DNA from: Mnemiopsis leidyi
Taxonomy: Eukaryota > Ctenophora > Tentaculata > Lobata > Bolinopsidae
Direction: 5' to 3'
Assembly: GCA_000226015.1 (NCBI GenBank)
Contig: JH152665.1
Location: forward strand, 300,578 to 326,632
DNA length: 26,055 nt
Shown here one piece after another: positions 10,190 to 18,465 of this stretch. The position numbers and the translations under genes were made by a program. Position 1 is the stretch's first letter; each line of letters starts with the position of its first letter. The notes beneath the pieces were generated by a model. That model did not search any database. It was not told where the DNA came from and saw nothing but the letters and a program-made list of their open reading frames with translations.

Positions 10190-11950
10190 AAAAATTAGCT
10201 GATTACAGTCCTAAATAAACAATGATAAAGTTATTAGACAAATTTTCAGGAAGTAACAGAATAAGAAGGCCAGTTAAGTTACAGTAAAACAATCTGCTTT
10301 CTGCAGCACCTTCATCCCTCTGTAAACAGTTTTGAGATAAGAGCAGTTAATGACGCATATCTGTATGTATAGCTTCATATAACACAACTCAAATTTCAAT
10401 ACTTTAATAGCTAAGCTCAAGAAGTTGCAAGAACATCTAAAGACTGTTTTAACTCAGTTTCAAAGGATGCCTGAGTTCAAACTGTAGAAAATCTAAACCC
10501 TGCTGTTTTAGGCAACAAGTTGAGACAACTCCTATTTAAAATTCATCATGGGGGAACTGAGAAAAAAAATTTTCTTCTCAATCATTGCAAATAGATTGTA
10601 GGTAGAAATAGCTTGAATCAGTAACACCGGCCGTCAAGATGGTTCTTTAGAGTTCAAGTGATATTTTCAGGGAAACTATTTTTCTTTTTTGTTGTGAGAT
10701 ATAATGATATTAACAACTTGGAATTATACTTAAAACAATGAGCTTGGGACATTTCTGCGTTCACATAGATATTGCCCCTATATCATATAGTTTGATAGGT
10801 GTTTCTAATTGGAAAGAATGTTTTCTAAAAATTATTATCATTACCATATACTTACACTTTGGCCATAGTGGGTTGCCCCAACAAAAGAGCCGGCCTCTTC
10901 CAGGAGGTATCCCCCAACACTTAGCTCCTCCTTTATATCTAAATTATTTGAAAAAGATTGTGTATTGTGTGTTGCAAAATTTGAAGTGTCATTCATTCAT
11001 TCATTTTATAGAAATTTTTAGCTGAGCTTACAAACAGGGTAGTGTGAAGAACAAATACAAATAAGCTTAAGCATGTTATAGAGATACTATCATTAAAGAG
11101 GGATCACAATTGATCGTTGTTGTCTTACCGTCCTAGCGGTATGAAACAGAGTTGAGATTCTAGTGCTATCCAAGATAAGATCCAGTCCTAGTGAGGATGA
11201 ATAGAATCTATCACTATCTAACCAAGGCCAAGGATTCCACTGTTTAACCCCTGTGGTACCCATAGAATAACCCTCTTGATCCCCCAAATATTAACACTGT
11301 TGTTCTCATGTAGTGTCACCGTATCATAACTACCACTATTGTTATCATTGTCGACCCACCTGTATAACCTCAGTTTCAACCAAACTTAGTACCCTAGTAG
11401 TGCCCTTTGCCTAGTACTGGTTTGGTCATCTAGTACAATATACATATAAGAGAGACCCTGAAGTCCAACCAACTTGGTGCCATCAATTATAGTCCCCGAG
11501 TACTCCACAATGTATGGTACCCTTATAGCACCACAAATTCGTTTTCAAACATTTGACAAATATTTTTTTAATATTTCAACACTATGAATTATACAAGTAT
11601 TATAAACCATAATAATATACTGATATACATCAATCAGGGATTCTTTGAAATGAACTGTGGACATTTGACAAATGGTATTTTCAATTGCTCTAGAAAGTCA
11701 AAAGCCCACCAGTATCTGATTATCTTAGATGGGTTATAATATGTAGCAGGGGCGCTAAGCCCAGAAATTGAATTATGTTGTTCCTCTTTGAATGGAATTA
11801 GGTAGGGCCTGGACGGAAAATAACAATGGGTACATTTAAACTCGGCCTACAGAAAAATCCCTACAAAACTATTAGGGTGCCTCCTGTACAAAATTTTCTA
11901 AAACCCACACAACCCAGGAAAATGAATGATTGGTGCTTAGTGGCCGGACC
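10190..11950. other. Non-coding stretch, nothing firmly recognised
   Basis: No exon or RNA gene could be supported. A minus-strand segment around 11390-11540 is open for about 48 codons but has no recognisable domain or splice signals. The words acatttgacaaat recur near 11548 and 11660. Confidence 0.4.
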
Positions 11951-11956
11951 GTACTA

Positions 11957-12175
11957 TTGACGAGATTATATCCATCTACCATTGATCTAACGAAACAATC
12001 TCGTTTAGCTTTGAGCTGCGAGAGTTGGGAATCACTGTGACAACTGTACTATTAGCTTGTAAATTTGCTTGAAAGCCAGTATAGACCCAACGTGTTCTTG
12101 ACGAGATTATATCCCAATATCCGTCTACCGTTTTAACAAAAAGTTTGGCTTTGAGCTGCCAGAATTTCACAGTTC
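11957..12175 (+). repeat. Two leader-like repeats before a LINE ORF1
   Basis: TTGACGAGATTATATCC occurs at 11957-11973 and 12098-12114 (141-bp offset), each followed by .TCTACC.TT, then a TAAC-containing stretch and tttgagctgc.agaatt. A third copy is at 13647. They lie immediately upstream of a decayed ORF1, suggesting repeated 5' leader monomers of a non-LTR retrotransposon. Confidence 0.6.
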
Positions 12176-12240
12176 GCAGTGAACCACTTTATATTTGCAC
12201 TGTTTTTTAGCTCCCTTATCAATGACTGCTATCAGTAAAA

Positions 12241-13090
12241 GTGTTACTCGCCACATCAACTATCTACAGCACCGACTCTGTACAGTGTAGCACGGATTTT
12301 TCAGTGGACCTGCTCAACACTATGGAGAAGAAGATGACATTAGAGATTCAGAAAGTAGTAAAGGCAGCTAATGTTTCCTGTGCATCTGAAGTATCTGAAT
12401 CTGCTTTGATGAAATTAAACAAAAATCCTCTTGAACAAATTGTGAACAGTTTAGTTAGCCTAATTGATCAAAATGTTGAACTTTGCAAATGTCGCGGGGA
12501 AATGGACCAACTAAAAACAGAATAAATTGCCGATCAAAAAATACTCATCGAGTTACAACAAACTCAGATGAACTCAGTGCAGGAGACCGTAAAAATTGAA
12601 ATAAGAAATAAAAAGCTGGGCAGACGTCAACGGGCGATGCGCGTCTAGAATTTCTTCGAAATTCATCGCCAGGCCAGGAATGCGTGAGAGCGCGTGATGG
12701 CCTCGACAGTAGGTTATCAACCTACAAGGCAGACGTTGTCAAGAAAAACACTAATTTGAATCAGCAAAATGGCAAGCAGCTTACCGAAATCTCTGTAAAA
12801 CAGGCCGTAAGAGCTATGAATGAAGAGAAGAAGAGATCAAATATCTCATGATTTATGGTTGGCAGGAAAAGAAAAGGGAAGCTGACCTTAAGTCATAAAG
12901 ATTGTAAAGGAAATTTTTAATGATACAGATATTTATCCCGCCCCTCATATCAACGAAGCTTACAGGATAGGCAAAAAGGAGCAAGGTCAGAACAGGCCGA
13001 TTAAGGTCGAGCTAGAAAGTGACGTAGATAGATTTTAACATGTCTATGGTTTAGGTCGTGCCTGACAGAACCAAGGAAAATCAACTGGCA
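12241..13090 (+). pseudogene. Decayed LINE ORF1, interrupted by a hairpin element
   Basis: ORF1 proteins of CR1/L2-like non-LTR retrotransposons bind the element RNA. Here a 94-codon N-terminal frame (Ser/Leu-rich, coiled-coil-like) ends in a stop at 12523. The protein similarity continues through further frame breaks: KSWADVVKKN (from 12613 across the insertion), SVKQAVRAMNEEKKRSNIS, and then VKEIFNDTDIYPAPHINEAY with RIGKKEQGQNRPIKVELE near 12980. The same landmarks (SFSDVLK, RIGKK...RPVKV) occur in the ORF1 at 16645, so the two are related but clearly diverged. A 100-bp hairpin element (12628-12727) splits the KSWADV motif, and removing it with one target duplication restores that motif. 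Several frameshifts and stops show the gene is dead. Confidence 0.8.
12628..12727 (+). mobile_element. Hairpin-ended element, copy A (9-bp TSD)
   Basis: A 100-bp insertion starting CAACGGGCGATGCG and ending in the stem-loop GTAGGTTATCAACCTAC plus AA. It is flanked by the perfect 9-bp duplication GGCAGACGT at 12619-12627 and 12728-12736. It has no terminal inverted repeats and no poly-A tail. Four relatives lie at 14182, 14633 (inverted), 14795 and 20877. Confidence 0.88.
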
Positions 13091-13600
13091 CATAACTTGT
13101 AAAACAAATAAAACATATGATTGAAAAGGACCCGAGCAAACAGGTCTTTATTCGCCAGAAAAGATATGTTCTGTTGATAAAAACTTATCTTCCCAGACAG
13201 CCACAGGTGTAAGATAAAAACTTTCCTATGCTGTATTAAATAGCGTTTGGTGCTAAATATTTGATGTGATGTTTTCCACTTACGTTTACGTATATACATG
13301 TATTTTTTAGAAAATCAATCGAGCGTGAATTTTTCAGTGTTTTAACTTTTACATGTTTAACCGATAGAAACTTTTTCTGCGACTCCCATATTTTTATTAT
13401 ATCTGGTCACTGGTTCTAGCCTGTCCACTGTCACACATACAAAACGCGGTCGTTTTTAATCTTAGGGGCCAGCGTGTCCTGACATAGTTTTTATCATTAT
13501 CTATGATTTCTATGTATTCTTTATATATGTTTATAATGCGGTATATTACCAGCGTCCACCGTGGGGAATTTAAATTCGGACATGTCGCTACTCCAAATTC
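13091..13600. other. Non-coding stretch after the first LINE ORF1
   Basis: No conserved reading frame is recognised beyond the end of the ORF1 remnant. No endonuclease or reverse-transcriptase motif follows, so the element is 3'-truncated or decayed beyond recognition. Confidence 0.4.
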
Positions 13601-13616
13601 TGACATGTCGCCAGCT

Positions 13617-13760
13617 TGCTTTGCTTTAACCAAAGCCCTTTTGCGCTTGACGAGATTATATCCGTCTACCGTTCTACATGACATTCTAACGCGAACGAAA
13701 CGATTCAGCTTTAGCTTGTACTTGTCGCGGTGATACCCGACTCACGCAGCTAAAGCTGAA
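13617..13760 (+). repeat. Leader-like repeat copy 3 with a 13-bp inverted repeat
   Basis: TTGACGAGATTATATCC at 13647-13663 followed by gtctaccgtt matches the copies at 11957 and 12098. It is preceded by aaccaaagcccttttgcg, a word shared with the hairpins at 14276 and 14353. Downstream, TTCAGCTTTAGCT (13704-13716) and its perfect complement (13748-13760) form a 13-bp stem around a loop containing cttgtcgcggtgatacccga, which recurs in altered form at 15061. Confidence 0.65.
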
Positions 13761-13865
13761 CGAGAGTCGCACGGTGGGACCACGTTGCGTAGAGCCGCGC
13801 AACTAATCGCTCCGTTTGGCGTTGCTAGTACCGCTTGCTCGCGTGCGCCGTCGAACGCGCGTATG

Positions 13866-14003
13866 GTGGCCCATGTCCGCCACCTAATTTTTTTTTAAAA
13901 ATTTTAAAAAAATTTTAAAAATTTTTTAAAAAAATTAAAAAAATTTTTTTTTCAAAACTGAAATTTGCAAATTTTGATAGCTCACGTGGCCCAAATCCGC
14001 CAC
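13866..14003. repeat. A/T fold-back flanked by GTGGCCCAWRTCCGCCAC
   Basis: An almost pure A/T stretch (13885-13952) of alternating A and T runs can fold on itself. The 18-bp word GTGGCCCATGTCCGCCAC (13866-13883) recurs as GTGGCCCAAATCCGCCAC at 13986-14003. Each copy is itself an inverted pair GTGGC/GCCAC. Confidence 0.7.
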
Positions 14004-14085
14004 ATGTGTAAAAATACCGATCACCGACAAACTTTTCCGCCAACTTTTGCGCGGCGCATTACAAGAATTGTTTCGCGCCGTACGT

Positions 14086-14095
14086 NNNNNNNNNN
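14086..14095. other. 10-N assembly gap
   Basis: Ten N bases lie in a GC-rich, palindrome-rich context. Ten is probably a placeholder rather than a measured length, so unknown sequence may be missing here. Confidence 0.97.
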
Positions 14096-14181
14096 GTCGG
14101 AAGGGTGCGCACTGTGTAACGTTGAGTTCTAACATAACAATCTCCTTCAACTACACTAGCCTCACGTTGCGGCCCGTTTTT

Positions 14182-14271
14182 AACGGGCGATGCGCATCTA
14201 AAATTTGCAGAAATGCCATGCGTGAAAGCGCGTCAGGCTTAATGGCCGCGACAATAGGTCATTAACTTATT
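14182..14271 (+). mobile_element. Hairpin-ended element, copy B (diverged)
   Basis: Starts AACGGGCGATGCGCATCT and keeps ATGCGTGAAAGCGCGT and AATGGCCGCGACA in the family order. The 3' stem-loop is degraded (ATAGGTCATTAACTTAT). No flanking duplication was found. Confidence 0.75.
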
Positions 14272-14275
14272 TGCT

Positions 14276-14322
14276 CTAACCAGAGCCCTTTCGCGGCGCG
14301 CGCGGCGTCAGCACCTGGTTAG
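14276..14322 (+). repeat. CTAACCAG...CTGGTTAG hairpin, copy 1
   Basis: A 47-bp unit with perfect 8-bp inverted ends CTAACCAG / CTGGTTAG and a loop of gagccctttcgcg followed by a GCGCGCGC core. A second copy lies at 14353. It has the organisation of a miniature fold-back element or one unit of a 77-bp tandem repeat. Confidence 0.75.
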
Positions 14323-14352
14323 GTGAATGAACCTACTATAACTAGATTTGTC

Positions 14353-14402
14353 CTAACCAGAGCCCTTTTGCGAGCGCCGCGCGCGGCGTAAGCACCTGGT
14401 TA
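14353..14402 (+). repeat. CTAACCAG...CTGGTTA hairpin, copy 2
   Basis: Same structure as the copy at 14276, with inverted ends at 14353-14360 and 14396-14402 and the shared gagcccttttgcg...cgcgcgcggcgt core. Confidence 0.75.
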
Positions 14403-14449
14403 TACGAATAACCAATATATCCCTTACGCGCACATGTGGGTTGCTAAGC

Positions 14450-14585
14450 CAACGAACATAGCCCTGTGGCTAGGCTCGCGCTGCGCGCACCCTTTCGGGA
14501 CGCACATAGCTTTTTAGAGCTTTTGCGTCGCGCGTCCTTCCAAATTTCGCGCTAAGCTCGCACAGAGATATACGTGTTTAGCAAC
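14450..14585. repeat. GTTGCTAA...TTAGCAAC fold-back, CpG-rich
   Basis: Perfect 8-bp inverted ends at 14450-14457 and 14578-14585 bound a 136-bp CpG-rich segment with ggctcgcgctgcgcgc and gcgtcgcgcgtcc. Possibly a MITE; no target duplication was identified. Confidence 0.45.
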
Positions 14586-14632
14586 TACAGTTCCACTGTG
14601 AGGTTAATAAGAAAATCGACGGGATCAAGTAC

Positions 14633-14733
14633 TTGTCGGTTGATAACCTACGGCTACTGTCGCGGCCACAACGATCTCTTACGCATTTCTGGCCTGGCGA
14701 CGATAAAATTCTAGACACGCATCGCCCGCGTTG
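14633..14733 (-). mobile_element. Hairpin-ended element, copy C (9-bp TSD, inverted)
   Basis: On the minus strand it runs from CAACGCGGGCGATGCG to GTAGGTTATCAACCGACAA, 101 bp. Flanks are ATCAAGTAC (14624-14632) and ATCAAGCAC (14734-14742), a 9-bp duplication with one mismatch. Confidence 0.85.
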
Positions 14734-14794
14734 ATCAAGCACGGAATAAAATGGAATGTCTCCAGGCCAAGCACAAAGCATGCTTGCATTTTTT

Positions 14795-14888
14795 AACGGG
14801 CGATGCGCGTCGCGTCTAAAATTTCTTCGCCAGGCCTGAAATGCGTGAGAGCGCGTGATGGCCGAAATAGTAGGTTATCAACCTACAA
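14795..14888 (+). mobile_element. Hairpin-ended element, copy D (9-bp TSD)
   Basis: Runs from AACGGGCGATGCGCGTC to the intact stem-loop GTAGGTTATCAACCTAC plus AA, 94 bp. It is flanked by the perfect duplication GCATTTTTT at 14786-14794 and 14889-14897. Confidence 0.88.
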
Positions 14889-15054
14889 GCATTTTTTTAG
14901 AACATTTTAAGGAAGTGGATTGTAGATTAATTTGACATTTACTACCTCATTCTGTTCCACAAGTTTTTTAATGAACTGTGAAAAGAAAAAATGCGGTAAA
15001 GAAGGGGAAATCAGCAGTGGCATCAAACACTACTAAAACCAAAAACGACATACG

Positions 15055-15070
15055 CCTCGACTTGTCGAGG
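15055..15070. repeat. CCTCGACTTGTCGAGG palindrome
   Basis: Perfect 7-bp arms around a TT centre, followed by gtgttacccc...cgacgcgcgcgcgg, which echoes the loop region at 13722-13745. Probably part of the same leader-like repeat. Confidence 0.5.
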
Positions 15071-15255
15071 TGTTACCCCATACCCGACGCGCGCGCGGCT
15101 CGCAGCTTGCTGTTCTCCTAGAACGTTAGACTGTAGACGAATATCATTTTGTCAAGCCTCGACGAGCAAATTGAAACACTTAATCACAACTTTACGCTGT
15201 ACGAACTTGGAACTACCATCAAATAATTCTTGGGCACAGAACAAGGACGGGTCTT

Positions 15256-15651
15256 GGACAACTCGCCCAAAAGTGATGGAATTTACTAGATCAGATGATC
15301 ATCAGAGAATCAAGCTAACAAGCTTTTTAATTGGGCGACAGGGCAGACGGACAACTCCCCTAAATTTGCAACCTAATTAGATTTAGAGTGGGGATCACAT
15401 TACACTTACAGCTAGATATTTACATGATTTCTATACAAACTTCATGCTAGATTTTAGAGCTTACATATCATTACTGTAAATTCAATAACACATAACATAT
15501 TGCTGTAATTAATACTTTACTTCGTTTGGCAGGGGCGAGATGTTTCACCTAAAATTTGGGTGAGTTGTAAATCTATTCAAGAGACCAATTAAGCTAACAG
15601 ACCGGTGATCTAGTGTCATGTGATCCTCTTGAGAATTTGGGCGAGTTGTCC
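15256..15651. mobile_element. Element bounded by a 16-bp perfect inverted repeat
   Basis: GGACAACTCGCCCAAA at 15256-15271 is perfectly complementary to 15636-15651, so a 396-bp segment is bounded by inverted ends. A degenerate third word (ttgggtgagttgt) lies at about 15556. No transposase frame is inside, and no clear duplication is seen. A non-autonomous DNA transposon is the simplest reading. Confidence 0.5.
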
Positions 15652-15840
15652 GATTCCCACAAGGACATCCTATTTCCCCAAAACTGTTCAAGCTGTTTTA
15701 CATGACCTCTCAGCAATTGTACGGCAGCGCGCACCCTCCTGTCATTTTATTCGAATGAGGGTCGGACGAAGTCAGACAACTCAGACAACTCAGCAAAAAT
15801 CGAGGAAAGACATAAGCTTAATCTGCCGCTGTTAAACGGC

Positions 15841-16640
15841 TTTAAGGTGAGTCATCTCCCCTGGGCTAATGAACTTGTATTACGGGCATTGGATGAAGCA
15901 AGCCTCCAAAAGCTTCTGGACTGCCTAAATGTATACGCGGATCAGTAGGAACTTTCTGTCAACATCAACAAAACGAATGTAATGGTGTTCAACACCAGCT
16001 CACGCATTCTGAAATGTGTCCATGGGTTCACGGAATTCAATCTAGCTTGAACGGCTCCTTCAAGCACGCCATCGATACCCCGAGGAAAAGCCCGAAAAGG
16101 GCACTGCGCTCTTTCTTTTCCCTTAAGTGGACCTTAGATACGAGGGCTCTAACCCCCAAAACAATGCTGAAGTTGGTGGTGAAGCCACCATGCTTAGCGC
16201 TGCAGCAAAGGATGCCCACGGATCAACCCACCTTACGATTCTGAAGTGGATTCTCTGATTAAGCAACATGACGATGATTACTTGGATTCAGTGGCTGTCC
16301 TGTTCTGATGTCAAAGATTGAATCAGAACTAACAACAGCTTCTGTTACGGAGACACTGGGAGATACCCATTGACACTATCCGTAGGACCTCAATGTATCT
16401 GCCTTTATTGAAGTGCCAATCCTTGAGACAGAAGAGCGTGCACTCACTGAATGTCCTCAATACCATGCACTTCGATCTAACCTCTCAGTATAGTGCCATT
16501 ATGCTCTCCCATCAGTCATCACCTTCACGAATTCGGAAAATTCCTACAAGATTGCCAGTTCCTACGCAGTTCCTCAAGAACCTCTTCTTATGTCTAGCAT
16601 CATCACCCTCCTTCATCCTTTTCTTCGTACCCACAAGCTA
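15841..16640 (+). pseudogene. Dead non-LTR retrotransposon reverse transcriptase (ORF2 3' part)
   Basis: Translation in shifting frames gives the palm-to-thumb region of a LINE reverse transcriptase. WANELVLRALDEASLQKLLD occupies the place of the catalytic FADD motif, and a stop replaces the Trp before ELSVNINKTNVMVFNTSSR. In another frame KRALRSFFSLKWTLDTRALT and PKTMLKLVVKPPCLA give the next conserved block. Then come CYGDTGRYPL and, in yet another frame, EERALTECPQYHALRSNL, typical of the C-terminal Cys/His-rich end. The active-site aspartates are lost (ADD to ANE) and there are several frameshifts and stops, so the gene is inactive. The endonuclease and N-terminal RT parts are missing. 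Confidence 0.85.
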
Positions 16641-16644
16641 TTCT

Positions 16645-17367
16645 CGTAACAGAATTGGTAACAAGGGAGATTTAGCGGCAAAGTTTTTGCAAGCCATGCA
16701 GCTCTCCGAGAGACAGCACAACATGATCATCAATCAAAGGGTACAGGTGAGTCAGAATCAGTCTCGTATGATCGAGTTGCAGGATCAGGTTATTTCACAA
16801 CAGAAGCGGCTTATTACAGCAAGAGAGGGACTTTCGTGCGGGAAAGAGTTTAACGAAGATCTGAAAACCGAGATTTTTGAAGGTTTTCAGAAAGAGGTCA
16901 GTTCAGTTAAACAAAGCTTTAGCGATGTGTTGAAATCCGGTGCTAATAAAAACTCAGCTGCGATTTCTACAGAATCCATCAAATCAGTTACCAATGCCAG
17001 GCAGATTGCTTTTGAGGAAGAGTTAGGTAGAAACATCATGGTCTTTGGGCTATGCGAGGAGGACAATGAGGAGATCGCAATAGCAAAGTCTCAGGAGTAA
17101 TTGAATCACTGGGAGAGAAACCCCGAGTTGAGGCTTGTAGAATCGGCAAGAAATCACCGTCAACAGCAAGACCTGTTAAAGTTTTTTTCCAGATCTTCGA
17201 TCGTGCAGCAAATACTTAAGAAGTCGAGTAAACTGAGTGGGTCTGAGAAATTTAGGAGGGTGTTCCTAGCTCCTGATCGCACAGAAGAAGAGAAAGCCCA
17301 GCATAAACAACTTGTCCTAGAGTTAAAAGAGCTGAAGTTCCAAACTAGGAGTGGTTATAATTTCTAA
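16645..17367 (+). pseudogene. LINE ORF1 with two compensating frameshifts
   Basis: Encodes a coiled-coil region (QNQSRMIELQDQVISQQKRL), SFSDVLKSGANKNSAAI, then the conserved core RNIMVFGLCEEDNEE, followed by RVEACRIGKKSPSTARPVKV and SSIVQQILKKSSKLSGSEKF with RRVFLAPDRTEEEKAQHKQL. This is the ORF1 protein of a CR1/L2-like element. The core switches to the -1 frame at about 17082-17088 and returns at about 17185, so two single-base indels separate the conserved blocks. The long open frame that starts at 16393 is an artefact: its first 80 or so codons read the dead reverse transcriptase out of frame. It follows that RT remnant head-to-tail on the same strand. Confidence 0.85.
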
Positions 17368-17492
17368 GTGCTAAGTTCCAGTTCTAGATCAGTAAACTTA
17401 GAGCTCAGTTCAGGAGCCCGAGCTAATGTGTTCAGTGACAGTGCAGTGTTTGAGTTCCACGATCCAAGTTTTGTAAAATGCCTCTCATTTCA
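17354..17492 (+). repeat. 139-bp direct repeat, copy 1
   Basis: Begins at the last codons of ORF1 (gttataatttctaag) and runs through ccgagctaatgtgttcag to ctctcatttca. It is repeated at 18216-18354 with the same length and three single-base differences. Confidence 0.95.
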
Positions 17493-18215
17493 ATATCTAA
17501 TATTTTATGTATTTGGCAACTCTATGACCATGCAACTAAATGTATTTGGGGATTCAACTTTAAAAACCTTACTTTATGAACATATTTTTAGGTAAAAATT
17601 AGCACGATTTCTTACACTAGATAGGAAATATTGTGGTTTATCTATTGATACTTTCTTTGATTTCACACTGATTGGACAATCGCTGTCATATGTTAAATAA
17701 ATTTTACATTTCTTTGTTTTTAAGGATTGTAGGAAGGGAATTGAAAGCTTTATGCAAACAGGGAAGTTTGTACAGTTTACAGTGTTTCAAGAAAGTTATG
17801 ATATCTTTTATTATTTTGATGACTCCAAAAAGACTTAGAAAAGAAGCTGATAACTATCTTTTTTTAATTTTCTGGTTCAAGAGTTGCGAGCGAGTTAGAG
17901 ATTAGATAAAGATGTTAATCAAGTTTAGAGCTACTACTTAGCTGTTGATACGAAGTTTAATTATCAGTCTGGATCGTGCAGGCGTAAGCCTCACTCGTAT
18001 TAGTTTTAGCGTTATGCAGTGTCGTGGGCCGCAGTGAGTTTTGTACCTGTTGTTAAAGCAGACTTGCAGAGTTACCGTTGTCAGAGTTATTGCAATTTGT
18101 ACAAGCCGTATTTCAAAGAGATTTTGCACAGTGAGGTGCCTTTATTATGATTTGAATCAGTTTCGAACTCTGAGTTCTAAACTTGGAGCTCTGAGTTCTG
18201 AGTTCAGAGTTCGAA
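17493..18215. other. 723-bp non-coding segment between direct repeats
   Basis: AT-rich; no conserved protein is recognised on either strand. Its right end has a short gagttctgagttcagagttc repeat directly before the second 139-bp copy. It may be the region between ORF1 and a lost ORF2, or DNA caught in a tandem duplication. Confidence 0.5.
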
Positions 18216-18354
18216 GTTATGATTTCTAAGTGCTAAGTTCCAGTTCTAGATCAGTAAACTTAGAGCTCAGTTCAGGAGCCCGAGCTAATGTGTTCAGCGA
18301 CAGTGCAGTGTTTGAGTTCCACGATCCAAGTTTTGTAAAATGCCTCTCGTTTCA
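18216..18354 (+). repeat. 139-bp direct repeat, copy 2
   Basis: Nearly identical to 17354-17492 (three substitutions, no indels), offset 862 bp. Unlike copy 1 it is not preceded by ORF1 sequence. Confidence 0.95.
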
Positions 18355-18465
18355 TTTTGTTCCCCGAAATAAAGAATAAGTTAGGATCACAACATCTACA
18401 TCATGGTTTTTCATTAGTTAGTGGTCGCAAAGGAGAAGAAGGGGGGGGTTCAAAAGTTGGATTCT

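Noticed and set aside
12628..12727. Helitron interpretation of the hairpin-ended element
   Set aside because: Helitrons also have a 3' hairpin, but they insert without target duplication and end in CTRR. These copies have 9-bp duplications and end in CTACAA.
16393..16640. N-terminal third of the 235-codon open frame beginning at 16393
   Set aside because: This part is the reverse-transcriptase remnant read in the wrong frame; the correct frame gives EERALTECPQYHALR. Only the part after about 16645 is ORF1.
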